From Microvirga arsenatis (GTDB lineage Bacteria > Pseudomonadota > Alphaproteobacteria > Rhizobiales > Beijerinckiaceae), in assembly GCF_009910705.1 (NCBI RefSeq), contig NZ_JAAAXJ010000006.1, positions 186,001 through 250,000 on the forward strand: a stretch of DNA of 64,000 bases, read 5' to 3'. Both the position numbers and the translations under genes were made by a program. Under the pieces are notes generated by a model. It had not been told where the DNA came from, searched no databases, and worked only from the letters and a program-made list of their open reading frames with translations. Positions 1 through 8,486 of this stretch are shown here, in pieces. Every line of letters begins with the position of its first letter. Positions within the stretch are counted from its first letter, which is position 1.

Positions 1-863
1 AACGGGAGTTCGGCTATCGCCTCGAAGTGATGCCGACGGAGGCCGTTCGAGCCGTCCTGCGCTCGACGAAATACCACCAAGCGCTTCACGACCCGGCATG
101 CTTCCACTTCCATCCCCTCAACTATGCTCGGTCCCTTGCGAAGGCCATCGAGGAACGGGGCGGACGGATCTTCGAAGGATCGCGAGTCCTCGGGTGCGAC
201 CTCGACGGAGCGGAGAAAATCTGCCGCACCGCCCGCGGAGAGGTGAGGGCGCGCGAGGTGGTCCTGGCAGGAGGCGGTTACACGGATGATCTCGTGCCGC
301 GCCTGCGCCGAAGCATCCTGCCCATCGCAACCTATGTGCTGCTGACCGAGGCCGCACCGGAGCGGCTTGCGGAGGCGGTGCGTACGCCGATGGCGATCAG
401 CGACAATCGCCGTGCCGGGGACTACTACCGCCTTGTCGACGAAGGAACGCGGCTACTCTGGGGCGGGCGGATCACGACGCGCACGAGCGAGCCGCGCCGC
501 CTCGCCGGGATGATGCAGAGGACCATGGTCGCCACCTATCCGCAGCTCAGGGGCGTGCGCGTCGAGACAGCCTGGTCGGGGCTCATGGCCTATGCGCGCC
601 ATCTGATGCCGCTGATCGGCCGGCTCCAGCCAGGCGTCTGGTATGTCTTCGGATTCGGCGGCCGGGGCATGAATACCACAGCCATCGGTGGGCGGGTGAT
701 TGCAGAGGGGATCCTCGGTCAGAGCGACCGCTACCGCTTGTACGAGCCTTTTGGCCTCGCCTGGAACGGCGGTCCCTTCGGCGTTGCCGCGGCGCAGCTC
801 ACCTACTGGGCCTATCAGGCGATGGATCTTGCCAAGGAGCGCCGCGCGGTTGGCGCAGCCTGA
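1..863 (+). CDS. FAD-dependent D-amino-acid-oxidase-family oxidoreductase (5' truncated by window edge)
   Basis: The reading frame is open from the first bases, so the N-terminal FAD-binding Rossmann part lies outside the window. What remains (about 287 residues) is the substrate-binding and C-terminal FAD half of a DAO/glycine-oxidase-type flavoenzyme. A GGGYTDDLVPRL segment follows the typical 'vvlAgG' strand, and near the end YVFGFGGRGMNTTAIGG matches the glycine-rich loop that closes over FAD in this family. Members oxidise secondary or D-amino acids to imino/keto acids. The gene converges on the aapM gene and sits beside hydantoinase, racemase and amidohydrolase genes, which fits amino-acid or amino-derivative catabolism. 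The substrate cannot be read from sequence. An internal GTG-ATG pair at 27-32 is not taken as the start because homology-like sequence continues upstream. Confidence 0.85.
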   Translation, partial: REFGYRLEVMPTEAVRAVLRSTKYHQALHDPACFHFHPLNYARSLAKAIEERGGRIFEGSRVLGCDLDGAEKICRTARGEVRAREVVLAGGGYTDDLVPRLRRSILPIATYVLLTEAAPERLAEAVRTPMAISDNRRAGDYYRLVDEGTRLLWGGRITTRTSEPRRLAGMMQRTMVATYPQLRGVRVETAWSGLMAYARHLMPLIGRLQPGVWYVFGFGGRGMNTTAIGGRVIAEGILGQSDRYRLYEPFGLAWNGGPFGVAAAQLTYWAYQAMDLAKERRAVGAA

Positions 864-904
864 AGTGAATGCCCCTCTGGAACTCAGCCTGGAAGTGATC
901 GAAG

Positions 905-927
905 AGGCGCCTGTGAAGGCGCCTTTT
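905..927 (+). terminator. Putative rho-independent terminator after the oxidoreductase gene
   Basis: An inverted repeat AGGCGCC / GGCGCCT with a 6-nt loop is followed directly by TTTT. It lies 42 nt past the stop of the oxidoreductase and in the gap between two convergent genes. The stem is only 7 bp, so it is plausible but modest. Confidence 0.55.
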
Positions 928-969
928 CACTGAGAGCTCTGAGCTCAAGCCAAGCGGGGCGCCGGACTG

Positions 970-2082
970 CTAGTCGTGCCCCAGGCGCATGCGTCGCTCC
1001 AGGAACCGGCTGTAGGCGCCCATCCCGTAGGAGAACAGCAGGAACACGGCAGCCGCGAAGACGTAGCCTTCCAGCACGGCAATACCCACCCAGTTCGGGT
1101 CCGTCATCGCCGTGCGCACGGTGGAGAGGAAGTCCAGAAGGCCGATGATCGTAACCAGCGTCGTGTCCTGGAAGAATCCGATGGAGATGTTCACCAGCGG
1201 TGGAATCGCAATCTTCAGGGCCTGGGGGAGTACGATGAGGCGCATGGACTGCCAGTAATGCAGGCCCATGGCGCTCGCTGCCTCGTGCTGCCCGCGCGGA
1301 ATGGCCTGAAGGCCGCCGCGCACGGCTTCCGCGATATAGGCGGCAGCGAAGATGATGATGGCGATCTGCGCCCGCAGAAGCTTGTCGACCGTGATGCCGC
1401 TCGGCATGAAAAGGGGCAGCATGACCGAGGCCATGAACAGGATGCTGATGAGGGGGACGCCCCGAATGACCTCGATGAAGACGATGGCGATCACACGGAT
1501 GGCCGGGAGCTTGGACGAGCGGGCCAGGGCCAGCAGGACGCCGAGCGGGAAGCCGAGGGCAAGCCCCACCGCCGAAAGCAGGAAGGAGAGGGGCAGGCCG
1601 CTCCATTGTGTCGTCGGAACATAGGAAAGGCCGAATACGCCGCCTCCGATCAGCACGGCCGACGCGACGATCGTGACGCCCCACAGGACCAGAAGCTTTC
1701 TGCTCCAAAATCGCGGAATCATCGTGATCGCCATGGAGCCGAGGAAGAGAGCCATGGCGAGGAGGACCCGCCAATGCTCCTCATACGGATAGACGCCGAA
1801 GATCATGAAGCGGAGTTTGGCTTCATAGAAGGGCCAGCAGGCTCCTTGTCCCACCTTGCAGGCCTGGGCTCCTCCTTCCGTGACGGCCCGGGTCACGAGC
1901 CAGCCATAGGCTCCCTTGGCGGCAAGCCAGATGATCCACAGGCAGGCCAACGTGACCACGGCATTGACGGGAGTTCCGACCAGTGGCTTCAGCGTGCGGT
2001 GGAGCAGGCGGTGCCCCACGCTCGGATCGCGCCGAAGCGGCATCTTCAACTGGGCTTCGGCAATGTCGGTCGCGGTCGTCAT
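970..2082 (-). CDS. aapM: General L-amino-acid ABC transporter permease, AapM-like
   Basis: A 370-residue inner-membrane permease of the His/Glu/Gln/Arg/opine 3-TM-core family. It shows a long N-terminal extension with one membrane segment, a WPFYEAKLRFMIFGVYPY periplasmic stretch typical of AapM/BztC, and a C-terminal core with the EAA-type loop (about residues 255-285: RGGLQAIPRGQHEAASAMGL). It forms the translocation pore with AapQ and receives amino acids from AapJ. The start lies 3 nt beyond the aapQ stop, so the two are one transcription unit. In rhizobia the next gene is normally aapP (ATPase); here the next gene is a convergent oxidoreductase, so no ATPase is encoded in the cluster. 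Confidence 0.92.
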   Translation of the reverse strand: MTTATDIAEAQLKMPLRRDPSVGHRLLHRTLKPLVGTPVNAVVTLACLWIIWLAAKGAYGWLVTRAVTEGGAQACKVGQGACWPFYEAKLRFMIFGVYPYEEHWRVLLAMALFLGSMAITMIPRFWSRKLLVLWGVTIVASAVLIGGGVFGLSYVPTTQWSGLPLSFLLSAVGLALGFPLGVLLALARSSKLPAIRVIAIVFIEVIRGVPLISILFMASVMLPLFMPSGITVDKLLRAQIAIIIFAAAYIAEAVRGGLQAIPRGQHEAASAMGLHYWQSMRLIVLPQALKIAIPPLVNISIGFFQDTTLVTIIGLLDFLSTVRTAMTDPNWVGIAVLEGYVFAAAVFLLFSYGMGAYSRFLERRMRLGHD

Positions 2083-2085
2083 GGC

Positions 2086-3258
2086 CTAGCGCTCCTTCAG
2101 CGCGACACGGCTGTTGTACCAGTTCATGAACAAGGAGATCGCGATCGACAGGCCGAGATAGACGAGCATGAAGATCGCGATGCCCTCGATGGCCTGCCCC
2201 GTCTGGTTCATGGTCGTGTTGGAGACCATGACCAGATCCGGATAACCGATGGCGATGGCAAGGGACGAATTCTTGAAGAGACTCAAGTAGCTGCTGGTGA
2301 GAGGGGGGATGATGACACGAAGGGCTTGAGGCAGGACGACGAGGCGCATGGTCAGGCCGTCCTTCAGGCCCAGCGCGCGCGCTGCCTCCCATTGTCCCTT
2401 GCGGACCGACAGGATGCCGCTTCGAACGATCTCGGCAATGCCGGCGGAGGCGGAGAGGGCGAGGCCGACGAGAAGGGCTGTGAACTCCGGCCTGAGCTGG
2501 GCTCCGCCTGTGAGGCGGAAACGCCCCTTTTCGGGAATGCTGATCGTCAGCTCGGGCTGAACGACCAGGATCGCGACGACGGGCGGCAACAGAAGGGCGA
2601 GAGCCACCAAAGGCCAGGTCGTTTTGTCCCGCCCGGTTCTGATGCGCTCGGCCGTTGCCCGGCGGTGCACGGCAAGCGCGAGGGCGCCGCCGAGGGCGAG
2701 TGCGACGAGAACGATCGAGTGGGCGCCGGTCCACGTCAGGGCCGGTACCGTCAGGCCGCTGTTGCTCAGGAAGACATGGGGAAGGATCTCCCATGCCTCG
2801 CGAACGCCCGGCAGGCCGGTGACGATCAGCGCATACCAAAGGAAGAGGTAGAGCAGGAGGGGAACATTGCGCAGTGCCTCCACATAGAGGAAGGCGAGCA
2901 GGGACAGGAGAGGATTGCGCGAGAGGCGTGCGATGCCGACGAAGAGACCGATGATTGTCGCAAGCACCACGCTCCATGCCGACACCCAGATTGTGTTCAC
3001 GATGCCGGCCAGGATGGCGCGACCGTAGGTGTCCGTGGGCTTGTAGTCGATCAGGGTCTGGCTGATGACGAACCCTGCCTCGCGTCCCAGGAAGGCAAAG
3101 CCCGTGGCGATGTTCTGCTCTTCCAGCTTCTGCGAGACATTCGAGAAGAGGTAAAGCCCCAGAAGGACGATGCTGCCGACGGCGAGCACCTGATACAGGA
3201 TGGCCCGGAAGCGAAGATTATAGAGGAGCCTCGTCCCGCTCAGCGATTCAGCACGCAT
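2086..3258 (-). CDS. aapQ: General L-amino-acid ABC transporter permease, AapQ-like
   Basis: About 390 residues, starting MRAESLSGTRLLYNLRFRA. The chosen ATG is preceded by AAAGGATC, whereas the longer frame upstream overlaps aapJ and has no family resemblance. Several hydrophobic segments are visible; the EAA-type cytoplasmic loop (RSGILSVRKGQWEAARALGL) and the C-terminal helices (YLSLFKNSSLAIAIGYPDLV) are typical of AapQ/BztB. Together with AapM it forms the heteromeric pore of a broad-specificity amino-acid importer. It is second in the aapJ-aapQ-aapM operon, separated from aapJ by a hairpin-containing gap. Confidence 0.93.
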   Translation of the reverse strand: MRAESLSGTRLLYNLRFRAILYQVLAVGSIVLLGLYLFSNVSQKLEEQNIATGFAFLGREAGFVISQTLIDYKPTDTYGRAILAGIVNTIWVSAWSVVLATIIGLFVGIARLSRNPLLSLLAFLYVEALRNVPLLLYLFLWYALIVTGLPGVREAWEILPHVFLSNSGLTVPALTWTGAHSIVLVALALGGALALAVHRRATAERIRTGRDKTTWPLVALALLLPPVVAILVVQPELTISIPEKGRFRLTGGAQLRPEFTALLVGLALSASAGIAEIVRSGILSVRKGQWEAARALGLKDGLTMRLVVLPQALRVIIPPLTSSYLSLFKNSSLAIAIGYPDLVMVSNTTMNQTGQAIEGIAIFMLVYLGLSIAISLFMNWYNSRVALKER

Positions 3259-3290
3259 GATGATCCTTTCCGGAGACGCCGAGAACGGAA

Positions 3291-3312
3291 CGGGCGGCCG
3301 CAAGGCCGCCCG
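3291..3312 (-). other. Intercistronic stem-loop between aapJ and aapQ
   Basis: A perfect 9-bp GC stem CGGGCGGCC / GGCCGCCCG encloses a 4-nt loop in the 65-nt gap between the binding-protein gene and the first permease gene. No T-tract follows in the direction of transcription. It therefore looks like a transcript-processing or stabilising hairpin (or a leaky attenuator) rather than a full terminator. Confidence 0.65.
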
Positions 3313-3323
3313 CTGGTCCCAGA

Positions 3324-4361
3324 TTACCGGAACGGCGGGGAGTAGAGCAGGCCGCCCTTGGTCCAGAGCTCGTTCGGCCCGCGCGACAGGCCCAGCCGGG
3401 TCTTGGGACCGAGGTTGCGGTCGAAGACTTCGCCGTAATTGCCGACGGACTTGATGATGTTGTAGGCCCATTTGTTGTCGAGGCCGAGCATCTTGCCGAA
3501 GTCGCCGTTCACGCCGAGCATGCGCTGGATCTCGGGATCTTCGCTCTTGAGCTGCGCATCCACATTGGCCTGGGTGATGCCCTTCTCCTCGGCGGCGATC
3601 AGCGCATAGACCGACCAGTTCATGATGTCGCGCCAGTTGGGATCGTTCTGACGGATCGCCGGGGCGAGAGGCTCCTTCGAGATGGTCTCAGGGAGAACCA
3701 CGTATTGCGAGGGATCGTTGGCGATGGCGCGCACGGAGGCCAGGTCCGACCGGTCGGTCGTGATGGCGTCGCACCGCCCGCTGAAGAAGGCGTTTCGCCA
3801 CTCGTCCGAATTTTCGAACACGACGGATTCGTACTTGATGTTCTTAGGCCGGAAGAAGTCTTCCAGGTTCTGGAGCGTCGTGGTGCCCGGCAGCAGGCAG
3901 ATTGCAGCATCGGCCAGCTCGCTGGCGTTCTTCACGTTCAGCTTCGCCGGAGCCATCAGGCCCTGGCCGTCGTAGAATACCACCGGGCCGAAATCGAGAC
4001 CGAGGGACGCGTCGCGCGTGAAGCTCCAGGTGTTCTGGCGGGACAGGATGTCCACCTCGCCGGACTGAACGGCCTGGAAGCGCACGTTGGTGTTGAGCGG
4101 GACATACTCGACCTTGTCAGGGTCGGCGAAGATCGCGGCCGAGACGGCGCGGCAGATATCCACGTCGAAGCCGCGGCGGACGCCCTTGTCGTCGGCATAG
4201 GAGAAGCCGGGAGCAACCGGCGATACGCCGCAAAGGATCTTGCCGCGCTTCTTGACGGTATCGAGCGTTGCCTGCGCCGATGCCGGGCTGGCCGAGATGG
4301 CGGCAACACCGGCGACGAGGCCAACCGCGAGCCAGCGTGTCAAAGATCTGGACTGTGTCAT
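3324..4361 (-). CDS. aapJ: Periplasmic amino-acid-binding protein, AapJ-like
   Basis: A 345-residue class 3 solute-binding protein. The ATG at 4361 is preceded by GGAAAGAGGGAA and gives a clean signal peptide (MTQSRSLTRWLAVGLVAGVA, cleaved after SASPASAQA). The mature protein starts TLDTVKKRGKILCGVSP and contains GFDVDICRAVSAAIF and DGQGLMAP, the hallmarks of AapJ/BztA. It captures a wide range of L-amino acids in the periplasm and delivers them to AapQM. It heads the operon and is divergent from a YtcJ-type amidohydrolase across 193 nt that must hold both promoters. No regulatory site was recognised there. Confidence 0.94.
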   Translation of the reverse strand: MTQSRSLTRWLAVGLVAGVAAISASPASAQATLDTVKKRGKILCGVSPVAPGFSYADDKGVRRGFDVDICRAVSAAIFADPDKVEYVPLNTNVRFQAVQSGEVDILSRQNTWSFTRDASLGLDFGPVVFYDGQGLMAPAKLNVKNASELADAAICLLPGTTTLQNLEDFFRPKNIKYESVVFENSDEWRNAFFSGRCDAITTDRSDLASVRAIANDPSQYVVLPETISKEPLAPAIRQNDPNWRDIMNWSVYALIAAEEKGITQANVDAQLKSEDPEIQRMLGVNGDFGKMLGLDNKWAYNIIKSVGNYGEVFDRNLGPKTRLGLSRGPNELWTKGGLLYSPPFR

Positions 4362-4554
4362 TGTATTCCCTCTTTCCGTGCGCCTTATCCGGCCGCTACA
4401 TGCCAAAGCTAGACCTGAAGCCGCCAGCGTTTCAAGGGCAGAGTTTCCCACCATCATGCATCTGATTGCTTGCTGACCGGGTAAAAGGGATGCAAACTCG
4501 CCATTCTTCGCACGCAGCATCCGCTGCGAGTGCTTTTCGTTGCGCGAGTCGTTC

Positions 4555-6192
4555 ATGCCCATCCTGCCAAAAGCCGATATCGTTCTTACAAACGGACGAG
4601 TCTTCTGTGGTTTTTCAGAACATGTCACGGAAGCCATCGCCCTTTGGTCTGGTCAGGTGCTGGCGGCAGGAAGCGCTTCCGAGATGGAGCCGCTGATCGG
4701 CCCGTCCACCCGCGTGATCGACCTGGCCGGGCGGCTTGCAACGCCGGGACTGTGCGACTCTCATATGCATCTTCTGCCTTACGGCGTCATCATGGGTCAT
4801 GTGGACGTGCGCCCTGCATCCGCACCGACGCTTGATGCCCTCCTCGAGAAGGTGAGGCAGCGCGCCTCGGCCACGCCGCCCGGCCAGTGGGTCCAGGGGC
4901 GAGGCTACGACCAGTTCGAGCTCGACGTCGGGCGCCACCCCCTTCGGGAGGAGCTCGATGCCGTCGCACCCCATCACCCGGTTGCCATCGTCAGGGCCTG
5001 CGGCCATGTGACGATCTGCAACTCCATGGCGCTCAGGCTCGCGGGGATCGATGAATCGACGCCGGTTCCTCAGGGAGGGGCAATCGAGCAGCGGGACGGG
5101 CGCTTGACCGGGCTGCTCGCGGAGACCGGCCGCGACCGCTTGAAGGCGGTGCTGCCGGAGCCCACCGATGAGGAACTCGTCCAGGCCATCGACGATGCCG
5201 GCCGCGCGTGCCTGTCCTATGGAATTACCAGTGTGATGGATGCGGGCGTCGGCATGCGCGCAGGTTATCGGGAGGTTGCAGCCTATCGCACCGCCCAGCG
5301 TCTCCGGCGGCTGCCGGTGCGGACGACCCAGTGCCTGCTCGGCGGGCCAGGTGGAATCGTGGAACAGGCCTATGCCGATGGCGTGGTTACGGGTGTGGGC
5401 GATTCCATGCTGCGCGTCGGGCCGGTGAAGATCTTTACCGACGGCAGCGCCGGCGGGCGGACAGCCGCCATGACGAAGCCCTATGTGGGAGAGCCCGAGA
5501 CGACAGGCCTCATGCTCCTGCACGACAACGAGATGAACGATCTCGTGCACGATTACCATGCGAGAGGCTACCAGCTCGCGGTTCATGCCATCGGCGATGC
5601 CGCCATCGAGCAGACCCTCAACGCCTTCGAACTTGCTTTGGAGGCCATGCCGGATCCCGATCGACGCCACCGGATCGAGCATGCCGGTTATGCCAGAGCC
5701 GACCAGAACGCACGCATGAAGCGTCTGGGCGTGCAGCCGGTGCCGCAGCCCGTCTTCATCTACGATTTCGGCGACCTGTATGTGTCCGTCGTCGGTGAGG
5801 AGCGGGCCAAGCCGTCCTACCCGCTCAGAACCTGGATCGATCTCGGCTTCAAGCCCGCGGCCGGCAGCGATGCTCCCGTCTGCGACATCAATCCCTTTCC
5901 GAATTTCTATGCAATGCTGACCCGCAAGACATCCCATGGCACCGTCATGGACGAGCAGGAGGTGGTGTCCATCGAGCAGGCGATCACCGCATTCACCGAG
6001 TTCGGCGCCTATGTGAACAAGGCGGAGCATGAATGGGGCCGCCTCGTTCCCGGCCTCGCGGGGGACGTTGCCGTGTTCTCGCGCGATCTTCTGACGGCCT
6101 CTCCGGAGGAGATCCTGCACGACACCCGCTGCGATCTGACGATCCGCGGCGGCGAGGTCGTGTTCGACCGCCATGGAGAGACGGCTCGCTGA
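4555..6192 (+). CDS. YtcJ-type amidohydrolase (amidohydrolase family 3)
   Basis: A cytosolic metal-dependent hydrolase of 545 residues from the ATG at 4555. A TTG five codons earlier is less likely. Motifs in order: TPGLCDSHMHLLP (HxH metal site), a long insert with GQWVQGRGYDQ, FTDGSAGGRTAAM, AVHAIGDAAIEQ, RIEHAGY, and GSDAPVCDINPF with the last metal-binding Asp. This is the set seen in YtcJ and N-substituted formamide deformylases, which cleave C-N bonds in amides or formamides. It is divergent from aapJ and stands next to other amidohydrolases, so the product is probably an amine or amino acid. The substrate is unknown. Confidence 0.85.
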   Translation: MPILPKADIVLTNGRVFCGFSEHVTEAIALWSGQVLAAGSASEMEPLIGPSTRVIDLAGRLATPGLCDSHMHLLPYGVIMGHVDVRPASAPTLDALLEKVRQRASATPPGQWVQGRGYDQFELDVGRHPLREELDAVAPHHPVAIVRACGHVTICNSMALRLAGIDESTPVPQGGAIEQRDGRLTGLLAETGRDRLKAVLPEPTDEELVQAIDDAGRACLSYGITSVMDAGVGMRAGYREVAAYRTAQRLRRLPVRTTQCLLGGPGGIVEQAYADGVVTGVGDSMLRVGPVKIFTDGSAGGRTAAMTKPYVGEPETTGLMLLHDNEMNDLVHDYHARGYQLAVHAIGDAAIEQTLNAFELALEAMPDPDRRHRIEHAGYARADQNARMKRLGVQPVPQPVFIYDFGDLYVSVVGEERAKPSYPLRTWIDLGFKPAAGSDAPVCDINPFPNFYAMLTRKTSHGTVMDEQEVVSIEQAITAFTEFGAYVNKAEHEWGRLVPGLAGDVAVFSRDLLTASPEEILHDTRCDLTIRGGEVVFDRHGETAR

Positions 6193-6227
6193 TCCAGGGC
6201 GACCTGAGGAGAGAGGGCGGGAAAGCA

Positions 6228-6255
6228 AAAGGCCCCGAGAAAGCTCGGGGCCTTT
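6228..6255. terminator. Strong bidirectional rho-independent terminator
   Basis: A perfect 12-bp inverted repeat AAAGGCCCCGAG / CTCGGGGCCTTT with loop AAAG lies between two convergent genes. A-rich sequence precedes and T-rich sequence (TTTGTGTTT) follows, so it can terminate transcription from both sides. Confidence 0.88.
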
Positions 6256-6305
6256 GTGTTTCGCGAACCTAATCGGAACAGGGATGGCCGGAGCCCGCAC
6301 GCAGA

Positions 6306-7757
6306 TCAACTGCGCATGGGAAACACGCGCGGGCTCAACTGCTCGAGACTGCGGCCGGCCCAATCGCGCTGGGGCGCTGCCGCAATCGCCTCGGCCTGAC
6401 CTCGGCGCAGCATCTCGATGTCCTCCCCGATGTCGAAATCCAGCACCTCTCCGCCGCGAACCACCTGGCGGCCGTCCACATAGACGTCCCTGATGGCACG
6501 ATCATTGGCCGAATAGACGAGGCTGCGGATGGGTTCATAGTCGGGCTGCATATAGGGGTTGCTCATATCGACCACCGAGAAGTCCGCCTTGCAGCCGGGG
6601 GCGAGGCGTCCCAGATCGGGGCGGCGGATCATGTCGGCGCCGACGGCAGTGGCGGCCATGAACGCATCCCTCGTAGTGGCGGCCGTGAAGCTGCCGGCGA
6701 TGATGCGGCCCGCATAGCAGGCCATGCGGAGCTCATCGAGCATGTTGTGGGGGAAGCTGTCGGTGCCGATCCCGCAGCGGATGCTGGCATTCATGTAGCG
6801 GCTGAGGGTATTCAGGGCGATGCCGCGGCGGGCAAACACCACGGGGCAGTGGGCGACCTGGGCGCCGCTGTCGCGCAGGCGCTCGAAGTCGTTGGCATGC
6901 GGCCAATGAAGCCAGGGATGATCGTTCAGGAAGATGCAATGCCCGATGATCGTATCGGGTCCAAGGGCACCGATCTTGTCCAGCCACTCGATGGGCGTGC
7001 AGCCGTAGCGGCGCATGATTTCCTGGAATTCCACGACGCTCTGGGCAGCGTGGATCTGGATCGGCTGGTTCCGTTCGCGTGCGGCATCCAGAGCGTCACG
7101 GATCTGTCCTTCCGTACAGGTATCGATCTGAGCAGGACCGATGAAACCCGTGATGCGGCCGCTCGGGTGCTTGGAGGCTGCATCGGCGATGGCGATCGCG
7201 TCGCGCAGCAGGCGGTCTCCCGTCGCGGGATCGAGATCGTAGTCGACCGAATGGCCGTTGGTCGTCTTCCAGGGGCCGGATCGGAACATGCCCCAGAGCA
7301 CCGCTCGGATGCCCGTCTCCGCATATTCGTCGGCCCAGGTCTCGCGGGGCCTGCCGAGATCGCAGATGGTCGTCACGCCGCTTTTCAACAGCTCCGAGGC
7401 CGCAACGCGCAGCGCCGGCCGGGTGTATTCGGGGCCGATCTGGAAGACCGGCATGAACTCGTAGAGGGAGCTCTGACCAAGGCGCGGGCTGCCCAGTTCC
7501 TCCAGCATTCCCTTCCAGCCGGGCTCGTGACCGGGATGGCTGTGAATGTTCACGAAGCCGGGGATGATCATCATCCGGCTTGCATCGACCTCGACGTCGG
7601 CCGTTCCAGAGTAGCCCTCTCCAACATGAAGGATGTCCGGGCCCCGGATCACGAAGTCGGCGTTGCGAAGGTAGACATGTGATCGAGCGGCCTCGTCCCA
7701 CGCGACAACCCAGTCGCAGTTCCTGAAAAGGGTCGTCTTGGCAGCGGCATTGGACAT
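6306..7757 (-). CDS. AtzA/SsnA-like cytosolic amidohydrolase, copy 2
   Basis: A 483-residue amidohydrolase of the chlorohydrolase/deaminase type. The ATG at 7757 has a GGGAG ribosome site; the frame extends 15 codons further without support. Metal-site residues are visible: HSH at 72-74 in GFVNIHSHPG, H236 in QIHAAQS, H273 in GHCIFLND and D333 in GTDSFPHN. The C-terminal composite domain carries the usual ADFSVVDMSNP and VYVDGRQV strands. Such enzymes deaminate or hydrolyse ring and guanidine-type substrates. It is last in a four-gene minus-strand operon with dihydropyrimidinase, a paralogous amidohydrolase and a racemase. The paralogue at 8487-9935 shares the same motif spacing, so a duplication is likely. 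Confidence 0.85.
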   Translation of the reverse strand: MSNAAAKTTLFRNCDWVVAWDEAARSHVYLRNADFVIRGPDILHVGEGYSGTADVEVDASRMMIIPGFVNIHSHPGHEPGWKGMLEELGSPRLGQSSLYEFMPVFQIGPEYTRPALRVAASELLKSGVTTICDLGRPRETWADEYAETGIRAVLWGMFRSGPWKTTNGHSVDYDLDPATGDRLLRDAIAIADAASKHPSGRITGFIGPAQIDTCTEGQIRDALDAARERNQPIQIHAAQSVVEFQEIMRRYGCTPIEWLDKIGALGPDTIIGHCIFLNDHPWLHWPHANDFERLRDSGAQVAHCPVVFARRGIALNTLSRYMNASIRCGIGTDSFPHNMLDELRMACYAGRIIAGSFTAATTRDAFMAATAVGADMIRRPDLGRLAPGCKADFSVVDMSNPYMQPDYEPIRSLVYSANDRAIRDVYVDGRQVVRGGEVLDFDIGEDIEMLRRGQAEAIAAAPQRDWAGRSLEQLSPRVFPMRS

Positions 7758-7807
7758 TTCGGGCTCCCTGAGAGCGGGTGAGATGGACGGGTGAACGGTC
7801 AAGGTCT

Positions 7808-8479
7808 TTAGGCAGCCGAATCCTGCGAGAGGCGGACATGGCCGACAGCCATGGCAACCGCGGCCTGCGTCGGCTCGACGACCGGGATCCCGACAGCTTC
7901 CTCAAGGGCAGCACGGTACCTGGCCATGCCGGCACAGCCCATCACGAGAACGTCGGCTCCATGGCTGGTCTTCAATGTGCGCCCCACTTCGATCATGCGG
8001 CTGAGGGTCCGCGTCTCGTCGGACAGTTCCGCCACGCCGAGACCGATCGGCAGATCGGCTGCGAAACGATCCATGACTCCCATCGCGCCAAAGTAGCGGA
8101 GATGCCTCGGAATTGATGTCGGCAGGATGGCAATCACCCCGAATCTTTGCCCGAGGGTGAGCGCCGTCAGGACCCCGCATTCCGCAATCCCGAAGACGCG
8201 GCGACGGCTCTGCTCGCGGAGCGCGTGGAGGCCGGGATCCGAGAAGCACGCGATGACGAAAGCACCCGCGTCTTCCTCCAGTTCGGCAGCCTTCCGCAGC
8301 ATGGGACCAATGACACCGTCTACATCACGCTGCGATTGGATGCCCGGCGGTCCCTCCTCAAGGGAGAGGCATGCGATGTCCGGGCCATCGGCGCTCCTCA
8401 AGGGAGCCACTGCCTTGTCGATCGAGGCCGTAACGGTTTGAGAGGAGTTGGGGTTGATGACGTAGACCGTTGATCCCAT
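7808..8479 (-). CDS. Hydantoin/aspartate/glutamate racemase family protein
   Basis: A 223-residue protein from ATG 8479 (MGSTVYVINPNSSQTVT). The N-terminal strand with INPNSS is the hydantoin-racemase hallmark. The two catalytic cysteines of cofactor-independent Asp/Glu-type racemases are present: C78 in FVIACFSDPG and C182 in VMGCAGMARY. It would interconvert stereoisomers of a 5-substituted hydantoin or a related acid so that a stereospecific hydrolase can consume both. The start lies 8 nt after the stop of the upstream amidohydrolase and the next amidohydrolase begins about 50 nt downstream, so it is embedded in the hydantoinase operon. Maleate isomerase-like activity is an alternative. 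Confidence 0.85.
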   Translation of the reverse strand: MGSTVYVINPNSSQTVTASIDKAVAPLRSADGPDIACLSLEEGPPGIQSQRDVDGVIGPMLRKAAELEEDAGAFVIACFSDPGLHALREQSRRRVFGIAECGVLTALTLGQRFGVIAILPTSIPRHLRYFGAMGVMDRFAADLPIGLGVAELSDETRTLSRMIEVGRTLKTSHGADVLVMGCAGMARYRAALEEAVGIPVVEPTQAAVAMAVGHVRLSQDSAA

Positions 8480-8486
8480 GATCGTC

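Noticed and set aside
976..3345. 789-codon plus-strand frame over aapM and aapQ
   Set aside because: It is antisense to two well-supported permease genes and its translation is rich in H, D, G and Q without domain features; an effect of GC-rich codons.
4615..6363. 582-codon minus-strand frame opposite the YtcJ-type gene
   Set aside because: Antisense shadow of a gene with a complete metal-site motif set.
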